64,000 nucleotides of DNA from Sphingomonas faeni (lineage in GTDB: Bacteria; Pseudomonadota; Alphaproteobacteria; Sphingomonadales; Sphingomonadaceae): the NCBI RefSeq assembly GCF_024273235.1, contig NZ_JANBVH010000019.1, forward strand, positions 1-64,000, written 5' to 3'. Positions 16,760 through 24,614 of this stretch are shown here, in pieces. The notes under the pieces were generated by a model. The model made no database searches and was not told the DNA's origin. It worked only from the letters and a program-made list of their open reading frames with translations. Each line of letters starts with the position of its first letter. Positions within the stretch are counted from its first letter, which is position 1. The translations under genes and the position numbers were made by a program.

Positions 16760-17877
16760 GGACGCCGCTCACGGCTCATCAGGAACAGGGCGAGCAGACC
16801 GGGGCCGAGCGGATAAACCAACAGCCAACCCGCCTCTACGACCGCGGGGCGGAGTGCCGCTCCCATCGCCTCGTCCATCTGCAGGCGCAGATAGTGGGTG
16901 AGCGGCAGAACCGCATTCCAGGCCTGCGCGACCCAGGGCGCGCCATTGATCGGAAGCGATGCGCCCGAATAGGCCAGCGCCGATCCGGCGATGATGACCG
17001 CACCCGAAAGCGCTGTCGCTGTCTCCCGCGTAATGGCCAACAGGAACAGGCCGATGGCAATCGTCGCCACGAACAGCAGGAACAGGCCTAAGAGGACCAC
17101 CCACAAGCTACCCTCGAGCCGATACCCACGTGCGAGGGTCAGCCAGAGGAACCAGGCAGTTCCCCACAAAGTGCCTGCGGCGACGTGCGGGATCATCCGG
17201 CCAGTGATCCACATCGCCGGCGCGGCCGTGGCGCCTGCGAAGGTCTCGAACGACTTGTTCTTCAGCAAAAGGCCGGCCGAGCCGATCGCGGTGACGGCGA
17301 TCAGCAGGTGAAGCACGCCGGGGCCGAGCAGCAGTCCCAGATACCATTCCAGACTGAGCGTCGGGTTTCCGAGCAGGCGCACGTGGATACCGGGCGCCAG
17401 ACGCGGTATCTGGTCGAGCCCGGCAAGGTGCGTCGCGCTTGTGGCATTCGTGCCGAGCGCCGCGGCCGTCGCGAGCTCCAAGTCGGTCGAGGCAAGCGAG
17501 CCCGCAGCAAGGAACTGTGCCTGATAGAGGATTTCGATCGGCTGGTGTTCTGTGCCAGCTGTGCCGATGCCCGATGGAATGACCAAGACCGCTTGCGCCT
17601 GTTCGCGGCGGATCGCCGAAAGCGCGACGCCGATCTGTGGCGTTACCCCGGCCAGCTTGAGCCTTGGGGAGGCTTCGATCGTGCGCACGATTGCGCGCGC
17701 GAGTGTGCCACCATCGCGATCGACGACGACGACCTTGAGGCTATGAAGCGAACCTGGAAAGATCATCGCTGCCATCGACGCGAGCAGAACCGCTGGCAGC
17801 AGCGTGAGCAGCGCCAGATCGAGGCGGGAGCGCGCCAGTCGGCCGATCTCGACGCGCAAGCCGACGGACAGGCTCAT
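16756..17877 (-). CDS. ABC-2 type transporter permease (first of two)
   Basis: 373 residues, same architecture as the next gene: N-terminal helix (LLTLLPAVLLASMAAM), periplasmic domain with VVVVDRDGGTLARAI, then five or six helices; the SLPINGAPWVAQAWNAVLP segment corresponds to the conserved motif before the last helix. It overlaps the HlyD gene and the second permease by four bases each, so the four genes are one operon. The two permeases probably form a heterodimer in the inner membrane. Confidence 0.82.
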   Translation of the reverse strand: MSLSVGLRVEIGRLARSRLDLALLTLLPAVLLASMAAMIFPGSLHSLKVVVVDRDGGTLARAIVRTIEASPRLKLAGVTPQIGVALSAIRREQAQAVLVIPSGIGTAGTEHQPIEILYQAQFLAAGSLASTDLELATAAALGTNATSATHLAGLDQIPRLAPGIHVRLLGNPTLSLEWYLGLLLGPGVLHLLIAVTAIGSAGLLLKNKSFETFAGATAAPAMWITGRMIPHVAAGTLWGTAWFLWLTLARGYRLEGSLWVVLLGLFLLFVATIAIGLFLLAITRETATALSGAVIIAGSALAYSGASLPINGAPWVAQAWNAVLPLTHYLRLQMDEAMGAALRPAVVEAGWLLVYPLGPGLLALFLMSRERRP

Positions 17878-18884
17878 TGCGGCCAGTCGAACAGGACGCT
17901 CATCCCCGGCCGTAAGGCTGGCACCGGCTGCACGGGTTCGAGCTTCACCTCGAACGCGCGCACGTCGTAGCCGCGCGACTGGCGATCGGCCCTGAACGTC
18001 GCGAACTCTCCTTGCGGGGCGATGTGCTGGACACGGAAGGCAACCGAGCGATCGAGCGCGGGAACGCGGCCCGTCAACCGCCGTCCGACTGCCATGCCGT
18101 TGTACTGGCTTTCCGGGAGGTTGATCGTGACATAGGGATGATCGACATCGATGACCTGAAAGGCTGGCAGAACCGGGCTGACCAGTTCACCCGGCTCGAC
18201 CAGGCGGCGCGCGACCTCGCCAGCGATCGGCGAGACGAGCCGGGTTTCCTGCCCGAGTGCGTCGGCCGTTGCCGCACCGGCAGCGGCGATGCGGACCTGC
18301 GCGGCCGCGACTTCCCGGGCCGCCGGACGAACACCGGCCGCGGCCTTCACATATTGTGCTTTCGCCGCCTCGGCCGTTTTCGCGCTGCTTTGACGCGCGG
18401 CATGCGCCTCATCGCGCCGCTGGGCGGCGATGACGCCCTCGGCGTAGAGATGGTCCGCGCGCGTACTGGTCTTGGCGGCGAGATCGGCTGCTGCCTGGGC
18501 TGCCTGCCACGTTGCCTTGAGGGAGGTCAGATCCTCGGGTCGCACGCCTTCATCGGCAAGCGTCTGCGCCGCCCGCGCGCTGTCCAGCGCCGCCTGCGCC
18601 TGCTGTTGTCCATTCGTGATTTCAGGGCTGGACAGCGTTGCGAGCAGCGCGCCGGCGCGGACCCGGTCGCCTTCGTGGACGCGGATCGTTTCCAGCCGTG
18701 CGAGCGCTTTAGTCGCAACATTGACCGAAGCCGCATCGACCTCCCCCTGAAGCGGCGGGGCCGCGGGTTGCGCCGCGAGCCATAAGCCGACCGCCAGAAG
18801 CAAGGCGACGAGCGCCAGGCCCACGTACAGAAGGATGCGCTTACGCCGGCGCGGATGTTCTGGTTGCACAGCCGGTTCGCTCAT
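17874..18884 (-). CDS. HlyD family membrane fusion protein
   Basis: 336 residues. One N-terminal membrane helix (ILLYVGLALVALLLAVGLWL), then a split biotinyl-lipoyl domain (IRVHEGDRVRAGALLATLSS and LVSPIAGEVARRLVEPGELV) around an alpha-helical hairpin rich in alanine and glutamine, and a beta-barrel. It links the inner-membrane permeases to the TolC-like channel encoded upstream. Confidence 0.87.
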   Translation of the reverse strand: MSEPAVQPEHPRRRKRILLYVGLALVALLLAVGLWLAAQPAAPPLQGEVDAASVNVATKALARLETIRVHEGDRVRAGALLATLSSPEITNGQQQAQAALDSARAAQTLADEGVRPEDLTSLKATWQAAQAAADLAAKTSTRADHLYAEGVIAAQRRDEAHAARQSSAKTAEAAKAQYVKAAAGVRPAAREVAAAQVRIAAAGAATADALGQETRLVSPIAGEVARRLVEPGELVSPVLPAFQVIDVDHPYVTINLPESQYNGMAVGRRLTGRVPALDRSVAFRVQHIAPQGEFATFRADRQSRGYDVRAFEVKLEPVQPVPALRPGMSVLFDWPQ

Positions 18885-20398
18885 CGGGATTGCTCAGGCA
18901 TGACGTGAATATCGGCTTGCCTCAGATAGTCGGAGAAGCGGTCGAGCTCGCCTGCCGAGGCAAGCAGACCGGCGAGCGCGAGATCATATTCATACGCCGC
19001 CGCGATCCGCTGGGCGCGGGCGGTCGAAAGCGCTGCCTCTGCACCGAGCACCACCGTCATGGTGGCTTCGCCTTCCGCGAAAGCTACGCGCTGCACCCGC
19101 AGGTTCTCGCTCGCCGCTGCTATCGAGCTGTCGAGCAGCAGGAACGAGCGTCGTGCGCTTTCCGCCAGGTCCCAGGCGCGACGCGTGACGCTCGTCGCGG
19201 TCTTGCGCGCCTCCCGGGCGGCATCTGTCGCTGCCGCCTGATTGGCACGTGCCGCCGCCAGCGTGTGACCGCGATCGACGTTCGACAGCAGCGTGATACG
19301 TGCTCCGATCCCGACCACCCAGTCGGGTTCGGTGGGAAGCGCGTCGCTGCGGTTGAGGTTGTACTCTCCGAAGGCGAAGACCTGCGGCCTGTATCGCGCC
19401 CGCGCGAGGTCGACACCCGATGCGGCCACTTCACCGGCCGCATCGGCCTCGCGCGACGAGGGAAGGCGATCTTCATGGCCGAGAAAGGCCGAGACAGGCG
19501 CCAGCGGTTGGGAGCGCACGAACAGCGGGGTGGTGGGCTGCACCGCGTTGACATCGAGTGTGTCAGCCAGTTCCTCGCGTGCGGTCTGATGTGCCAACAC
19601 CGCGCGGTCGAGCGCGCGCTCCGCCGTGTCTCGCGCAACCTGGGCTTCGAGCGTCCGCGCATGCGCGATCACACCCTCGGCCTCGAACTTGCGCGCGTCG
19701 CTATAAAGGCTTGCAAGCGCATCACGGGACTGGCGCGCTGACGCTTCCAGGGCACGCGCCGCCAATTGGCCGAAATACACCCGGATGAGGTTGATGTGCG
19801 CTGCATCACGGACCTGATCCGACCTCGCTTCGGCGAGCGACACGCCTGCCGACGCGGCGCGCTGCACCGCCGGGATCGTACCTCCCGTGTAGATCGGCAG
19901 AACCGCCTGCACGGTCGGGCGTACGACCGTATCCCGGTAGCGATAGGAGAGACTGTCAGGAATGGCGGAGAACAGTTGCGGCAAGGCCTGCGACAGCCTG
20001 CCGGTGATCGCAGCAGCGATATCCTGAAAGCCAGGCGGCAGCGTCGAGGGAAGGTTGGCAAGATATTGTTGCGTGTCACCGAGCGCGTCCTGTTTCGGGC
20101 CGGTAAGGTCGAGCGACAGGGTTTTCTGATATTCGAGAAGCTGTGCCGACGCGGTGACGATCGGACGGTGCAGGGTTCGAACCGCCGCTGCCGTCTCGTG
20201 CGCTGCCCGCGTTGCATGGTCGGCACCGCTCAGAGCCGACGATCGGCCATCGAACCGCGCGGAAGCGGCAGTGAAATCGAGCGGCACAGCTTGCTCGCCG
20301 CCTGGCTCCTGCCCGAAAGCCGGGCCACAAGGTGTGAGAACCCAGATGGCTGAGATAACCATCGACAATTTCCGTGGCAATTGGCGACGATCAGCCAT
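18881..20398 (-). CDS. TolC family outer-membrane efflux protein
   Basis: About 505 residues with a signal peptide ending near GPAFGQE. Long alanine-rich helices with two repeated halves match the outer-membrane factor fold; the second half shows LNRSDALPTEPDWVVGIGAR, a typical strand segment. The ATG at 20398 was chosen over a GTG at 20410. First gene of the exporter operon; it overlaps the HlyD gene by four bases. Confidence 0.85.
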   Translation of the reverse strand: MADRRQLPRKLSMVISAIWVLTPCGPAFGQEPGGEQAVPLDFTAASARFDGRSSALSGADHATRAAHETAAAVRTLHRPIVTASAQLLEYQKTLSLDLTGPKQDALGDTQQYLANLPSTLPPGFQDIAAAITGRLSQALPQLFSAIPDSLSYRYRDTVVRPTVQAVLPIYTGGTIPAVQRAASAGVSLAEARSDQVRDAAHINLIRVYFGQLAARALEASARQSRDALASLYSDARKFEAEGVIAHARTLEAQVARDTAERALDRAVLAHQTAREELADTLDVNAVQPTTPLFVRSQPLAPVSAFLGHEDRLPSSREADAAGEVAASGVDLARARYRPQVFAFGEYNLNRSDALPTEPDWVVGIGARITLLSNVDRGHTLAAARANQAAATDAAREARKTATSVTRRAWDLAESARRSFLLLDSSIAAASENLRVQRVAFAEGEATMTVVLGAEAALSTARAQRIAAAYEYDLALAGLLASAGELDRFSDYLRQADIHVMPEQSR

Positions 20399-20493
20399 CC
20401 ACGACGACACCGAGCGTCACCGAGAACTTTCGATGTAATCGTTGGCTTGCTAGAGGCTGGCCGTCAGGATCGGTAGATAGAACAGGTAACAAT

Positions 20494-21441
20494 ATGGTCC
20501 CCTTCGAACGTCTTCTGGTCGCGGCAGCGGTACTCGTCCTGGCATCTTGTGAGCGAACCCCGGCTCAGGATCAACACGGTGCGACCAACGCTCAGCAAAC
20601 GGCTGATGCCTCGGTCACGGGCGACCAGCACGCTGATCCCGACGTCGCCTGGGCATCGCTTGGCCCGAAGGTTGGTCAGTATCCGTCGCAGATCGGTCTT
20701 TTCACCAAGAGCGCGGTCGTCGATGATCTCCGCGCCTTGCTGGGGGAAGCGAGGTTGCAGACCTTGCAGCAGAATTTCGAGACGGCTTCGCCGCTCCAGC
20801 GCGATGGAACGGTGCTGTTCACCTCGGGCAACCGGGCGCATGAGGGAGGGTCTGAAGCTGCCTATCTCCTGCTCGACCAGGCGCACAAAGCAATTGAAGT
20901 GGGACTTTGGACCAACGGCATTCTGTCGGTCTACACGACGCCGGGATCGCACATTCGAAAACCTGCCGACATCCAGACGATGATTGCGAACAGCGCCGCG
21001 CCAATATCGACTGCCTCTTTGCCGATGGAGACGCCGCTCGCGCGCAAGGCGATCGAGAAGCTGTTCGAAGGCAATCACGTGACCTACGATGCGGCCTTCG
21101 TCGACCTGGACGAAGACGGTAAGCAGGACATCGTCGCCTATGCGTCGGGCCCTGAATATTGCGGCAGCGGTGGATGTTCGATGGGCGTCCTAAGGGCGAC
21201 AGGGAAGGGTTACGATACTATTGGGCGTGCGACTGTGACCCAGTTGCCGATCAGATTATTGCCCTCGCGAAGCCACGGCCTGCACGACCTGGGCGTAGCA
21301 GTGTCCGGTGGTGGCGCTTCGGAGCACGCTGTTCGATTGCGCTTCGACGGCCGACGCTACCCCTTGAACCCCTCAAGCTTGCCCAATACCGCAACAACGA
21401 GCAGCGACGTAGGCCGCGTCCTGATCCCGTCCGCTCGGTAG
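20494..21441 (+). CDS. Lipoprotein of unknown function
   Basis: 315 residues from the ATG at 20494. A signal peptide with lipobox VLASC indicates a lipoprotein. The rest is soluble; YDAAFVDLDEDGKQDIVAYA near residues 192-211 resembles an FG-GAP or calcium-binding-like repeat (D-x-D-x-D-G), and EYCGSGGCSMGVL has two cysteines that may form a disulfide. Function unknown. It is divergent from the exporter operon. Confidence 0.7.
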   Translation: MVPFERLLVAAAVLVLASCERTPAQDQHGATNAQQTADASVTGDQHADPDVAWASLGPKVGQYPSQIGLFTKSAVVDDLRALLGEARLQTLQQNFETASPLQRDGTVLFTSGNRAHEGGSEAAYLLLDQAHKAIEVGLWTNGILSVYTTPGSHIRKPADIQTMIANSAAPISTASLPMETPLARKAIEKLFEGNHVTYDAAFVDLDEDGKQDIVAYASGPEYCGSGGCSMGVLRATGKGYDTIGRATVTQLPIRLLPSRSHGLHDLGVAVSGGGASEHAVRLRFDGRRYPLNPSSLPNTATTSSDVGRVLIPSAR

Positions 21442-21514
21442 GAACGGTACGGGCAACCATCCCAAGCATGCTATGACGCTCTGATCGTTTGGCCGTCGCA
21501 GTCAACTGGCCAGC

Positions 21515-22144
21515 TCAGGATCTGACTGACGTTAGGGGAGCAACCAGCGTCCAAACGGCCCCTGTCGCAGGGAAGTCCAACATCGCGCTTCCCTGCAGGC
21601 TACGACCCGTGGCCGTGCAGATCAGTTGTGTCCCGAACCCCTGTCGCTCGGGCCTCGTGACCGGCGGTCCGCCACGCTCGATCCATTGGAGCAGCAGCTC
21701 AGCATCGTCACCTGCCCCGCGCACCTGGCAGCATAGTTCGACTGTGCCTGTTTCGTTGGAAAGCGCTCCGTACTTGATCGCATTGGTCGCCAGTTCGTGG
21801 AAGGCGAGCGTCAAGGTCATCGCTGCCCTCGGACCGATCTCAACCGTTCCGCCGAGGAAACTAAGTCGCTCGGTGTAGAAGGAGAGGTGAGCCAAGGCTT
21901 GATCCGCCAGGGCCGGAAGCGGCGCTGCCTTCCAGTCCGATGACAGGAGCTGCTCCACGGCACCGCCCAACGACGCCAGTCGCTCGTCGATCACGTCGCG
22001 TGCATCTTCGATCGAAGATGCCGCCCCCAGGCTCTGACTGACGATAGCACGCACGATGGTGAGGATGTTCTTGAACCGATGCTCCAGTTCCCGCACCACC
22101 AACTCATCTCGATCCGCCACGCGCCCCCCTGCGTCCTGTTTCAT
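21515..22144 (-). CDS. HWE-family sensor histidine kinase, no sensor domain
   Basis: 209 residues. The phosphoacceptor box is REL-EHRFKNILTIV with H22; the ATP-binding domain shows HELATNAIKYGALS and the HWE-type WIERGGP motif, then a GFGTQLI glycine box. There is almost no N-terminal region, so sensing must come from a partner protein. It overlaps the upstream small gene by four bases. Alphaproteobacterial kinases of this type often feed the general stress response; the target here is unknown. Confidence 0.85.
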   Translation of the reverse strand: MKQDAGGRVADRDELVVRELEHRFKNILTIVRAIVSQSLGAASSIEDARDVIDERLASLGGAVEQLLSSDWKAAPLPALADQALAHLSFYTERLSFLGGTVEIGPRAAMTLTLAFHELATNAIKYGALSNETGTVELCCQVRGAGDDAELLLQWIERGGPPVTRPERQGFGTQLICTATGRSLQGSAMLDFPATGAVWTLVAPLTSVRS

Positions 22145-22374
22145 TCAATGGCGATTTGGTAGCAAGCCAAATGTCGTTCCAAGATTGCGCGCGCTTCCGG
22201 AGTTTCGAGCAACACCTCCGCTTGTTCAACTGTTTGTGGCCGGGGAGCTCCTGTCAATTCATTGATAGCCTGCTGCAGATAGGCCGCTGCTCCTGTCTCA
22301 TTAACTGAGTCAAGCTGCTGGAGCGCTCCTTTCATGAGGCTAATCGCGGAGTCTATCGCCTGCGCTCGGTTCAT
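22141..22374 (-). CDS. Small protein coupled to the histidine kinase
   Basis: 77 residues from the ATG at 22374, preceded by AAGGAGC. Mostly helical (RAQAIDSAISLMKGALQQL, then AAYLQQAINELTG). No family recognised. The stop overlaps the kinase start (ATGA), so it may regulate the kinase or serve as its input. Confidence 0.65.
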   Translation of the reverse strand: MNRAQAIDSAISLMKGALQQLDSVNETGAAAYLQQAINELTGAPRPQTVEQAEVLLETPEARAILERHLACYQIAIE

Positions 22375-22587
22375 AAGAGTGCTCCTTCGTGAAGGCGGCA
22401 ACGCCGCGGTAAGCAGTTGACAACTATCCAAGTTCAACGGGATGCATATTGGTACGTAGCACTACCAGAGCTTAAAGTGATCCGTAGACATTGGCCGCCC
22501 CACTGAGGCCACCTGATCTCACTTATGCGCAAGCACAGCTGAGGGTTCCCCGGTTTCTCGTCCAGGCTGCGGGTGAGTTTCCGGCGT

Positions 22588-22930
22588 TCATTCGGCCGGC
22601 GCGGCATCATACTCGACCGGCGTCATTCAGCCAAGCAATGTGTGATGACGGCTCTCATTATAGTCCTTTCGCCACGCCTAGATCATGGCGCGAGCGTCGG
22701 CCAGCCACAGGAACCAGCGGACGTTCAAGCACTCATCGCGCAGGCGATCGTTGAACGTCTCCACGAAGGCATTGTCGGTCGGCTTGCCCGGCCGGCTAAC
22801 GTCGAGCGTCACGCCGTTCTCGTACGCCCAGCGGTCCAGTGCCTTCGAAGTGCCTTCAAGATGAACTCCGGTCCGTAGCACATCGGGAAGGGCTTGTTCG
22901 GGAGTAGCTATAGCCCTGATCGAGACAGTC
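22588..22930 (-). pseudogene. IS3-family transposase remnant
   Basis: The minus strand carries the end of an IS3-type OrfB integrase core: LDRWAYENGVTLDVSRPGKP, then TDNAFVETFNDRLRDECLN, ending in RKDYNESRHHTLLG. Two nonsense codons interrupt it: a TAG about 22681 where glutamate is usual, and a TGA before MTPVEYDAAPAE where tryptophan is usual. Near 22870 the GPEF segment is out of frame. Only the last third remains. It marks an insertion scar just left of the mercury-like module. Between 22438 and 22587 I see nothing. Confidence 0.8.
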
Positions 22931-22995
22931 CACGTCGGCAGCTTAGACTTTTTCAACAGCCACGTCCGTTTTTGACACCTGTTCTCAGAGGTGAC

Positions 22996-23391
22996 TTAGG
23001 ACGGAGACAGCGCTTCAAGAATACCGCACTCGGCAACCGTCCCGTGCCCGCATTTCTCAATGATTTGGGCCAACTCGTGATCAAGCGCTGATAGGTCGGC
23101 GATCTTGCGCTCAATTGCCTTACGGTGCTCACGGGCGATCGTCTCGACTGCGGTACATGACCAATCGCGATGGTCGGCTAACCCAAGTAGCTCCCGGACC
23201 CGATCAAGGCTGAACCCAAGGCCGCGCGAGCGGCGAATGAATGACAACCGGCGAAGGGTCCCCTTGTCATAGGTTCGGAAGTTGCCTTCGGTTCGCGCGG
23301 GCGGAGGCAGCAATCCGATCTCTTCGTAATAGCGAATCGTCTGCACCTTCGTGCCGGTCGCGTTCGCGAGGTCACCGATTTTTAGAGCCAT
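22996..23391 (-). CDS. MerR family regulator of the mercury-like module
   Basis: 131 residues from the ATG at 23391. N-terminal MerR helix-turn-helix (IGDLANATGTKVQTIRYYEE, then IGLLPPPARTEGNFRTY). The C-terminal part has cysteines in WSCTAVETIA, EKCGHGT and AECGIL, compatible with metal sensing. It is divergent from the transporter genes, with its operator at 23397-23427. A longer frame starting at 23565 runs over the operator and is rejected. The metal may be mercury but is not proven. Confidence 0.85.
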   Translation of the reverse strand: MALKIGDLANATGTKVQTIRYYEEIGLLPPPARTEGNFRTYDKGTLRRLSFIRRSRGLGFSLDRVRELLGLADHRDWSCTAVETIAREHRKAIERKIADLSALDHELAQIIEKCGHGTVAECGILEALSPS

Positions 23392-23396
23392 GGCCC

Positions 23397-23427
23397 TTGA
23401 CCCTACAGTTACTGGAGGGTGCATATG
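23397..23427 (+). promoter_or_regulatory. MerR-type promoter/operator of the mercury-like module
   Basis: TTGACC (-35), 19-base spacer, CATATG (-10). The dyad ACCCT ... AGGGT starts right after TTG and spans 21 bases. A stretched 19-base spacer with a dyad between the hexamers is the hallmark of MerR-controlled promoters. Confidence 0.85.
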
Positions 23428-23503
23428 CGACGAGGACGAGGATCTTGTCGAGAAGCTAGACGACGTGCGTGTCGCTTCGGCGGAGCGGGAAAAAGGAAAC
23501 GAT

Positions 23504-23929
23504 GTGCCTACTGAAGACGCTCTGACGCGGACAGCCGACAAGACGGGCGTGATCGGTGCGATCATCGCCTCTTTCGGTTGTGCAGCGTGCTTTCCGGCTC
23601 TTGGCAGCCTCGGTGCCGGGATCGGCTTAAGCTTTCTAAGTCAGTATGAAGGCCCCTTCATCCGGTACATATTGCCGCTCTCCGCTCTCGTCGTTTTGGC
23701 GGCAAACCTTAGCAGCGGATTTCGACACAAAACTTGGCTCCGCCTAGCCCTTGGGGTTATTGGCCCTGTGCTCGTCCTGATCGCCGCCCTGCTAATGTCG
23801 CTTCGTGGCATCCGGGCGGAATGGGTGCTTTATGCGGGGCTGGTGTTGATGATCGGGGTCTCGATTGTCGATCTGGTTTCCCCTCCGGGGCGGCGATTCA
23901 GCAATCCGGTCCCGTCGAGGAACAGATAA
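23504..23929 (+). CDS. MerC-like membrane transporter
   Basis: 141 residues from a GTG at 23504 with AAAAAGGA in front; this start lies downstream of the promoter. Four membrane helices. The first holds the cysteine pair SFGCAACFPALGSLG (C26, C29), typical of MerC mercury importers. In mer operons such proteins bring toxic Hg(II) into the cell for reduction. Its stop and the next start overlap (TAATG). Confidence 0.75.
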   Translation: MPTEDALTRTADKTGVIGAIIASFGCAACFPALGSLGAGIGLSFLSQYEGPFIRYILPLSALVVLAANLSSGFRHKTWLRLALGVIGPVLVLIAALLMSLRGIRAEWVLYAGLVLMIGVSIVDLVSPPGRRFSNPVPSRNR

Positions 23930-24336
23930 TGACGGATACCGCCGCAAGGCGACCCTCGGCACCGGATGCGCCGCCCGTTTGGGGTGTCGCATCAATCGCG
24001 GGTGCGTTGGGCTTGAGCGCGGTTACGGCTGCCGCTGCCTGCTGCGTCCTGCCGCTTGCGCTCGCCTCGATCGGCGTGGGTGCCGGGCTCGCCGGTAGCC
24101 TCGCCGAGCTGGCGAGCATCCGGACGCCGCTTCTTGTACTGAGCGGGGTCGCACTCGTGGTCGCCTGGATCATGTGGTGGCGCAAACGCGAAACGGCTTG
24201 CACGGCGGGAGACGCTTGCGCGGCCGATGCCGCGCCGCGCCGCGCCATCGGCCTTCTGATCGCTGCGACGGCGCTGGTCGGGTTGGCTGCTATTTGGGAT
24301 TCGATTGAGCCTTTGCTGATGAAGTGGATATTGTAG
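23929..24336 (+). CDS. merT: MerT-like mercuric transport protein
   Basis: 135 residues with three membrane helices. A vicinal cysteine pair in the first helix (AAAACCVLPLAL, C38-C39) and a second pair in the loop after helix two (C91, C97) match MerT. No separate MerP gene follows. It overlaps both neighbours by one to three bases. Confidence 0.78.
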   Translation: MTDTAARRPSAPDAPPVWGVASIAGALGLSAVTAAAACCVLPLALASIGVGAGLAGSLAELASIRTPLLVLSGVALVVAWIMWWRKRETACTAGDACAADAAPRRAIGLLIAATALVGLAAIWDSIEPLLMKWIL

Positions 24337-24557
24337 TGCTGCTTACCTCCACGTTGACCTGTCCGAAGTGCGGCCACCAATCGACAGACACCATGCCGAC
24401 CGATGCCTGTCAGTTCTTCTACGACTGCAAGGGTTGCGCTGCGGTGCTCCGCCCCAATGCCGGGGACTGCTGCGTCTATTGCTCGTTCGGGGACGTGCCA
24501 TGCCCCCCGATTCAGGAGGCGCGCGCGTCCGGATCAACGGCGAGCTGTTGCACCTGA
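24336..24557 (+). CDS. Small cysteine-rich GDCCVYCS protein
   Basis: 73 residues from a GTG at 24336 that overlaps the MerT stop (TAGTG). Cysteine motifs: TCPKCGHQ, YDCKGC, GDCCVYCSFG and VPCPP, with a final CC. Proteins with the GDCCVYCS motif are commonly found beside merT-like genes; they probably bind a soft metal or zinc. The exact role is unknown. Confidence 0.72.
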   Translation: MLLTSTLTCPKCGHQSTDTMPTDACQFFYDCKGCAAVLRPNAGDCCVYCSFGDVPCPPIQEARASGSTASCCT

Positions 24558-24614
24558 TCGCGTCTGGCGATCAACACCTGAGCGCCATTTACACCCGCAG
24601 CAGGGAAGAAGCTC

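Noticed and set aside
23392..23565. N-terminal extension of the MerR frame
   Set aside because: Serine-rich, not MerR-like, and it runs across the promoter and into the divergent gene.
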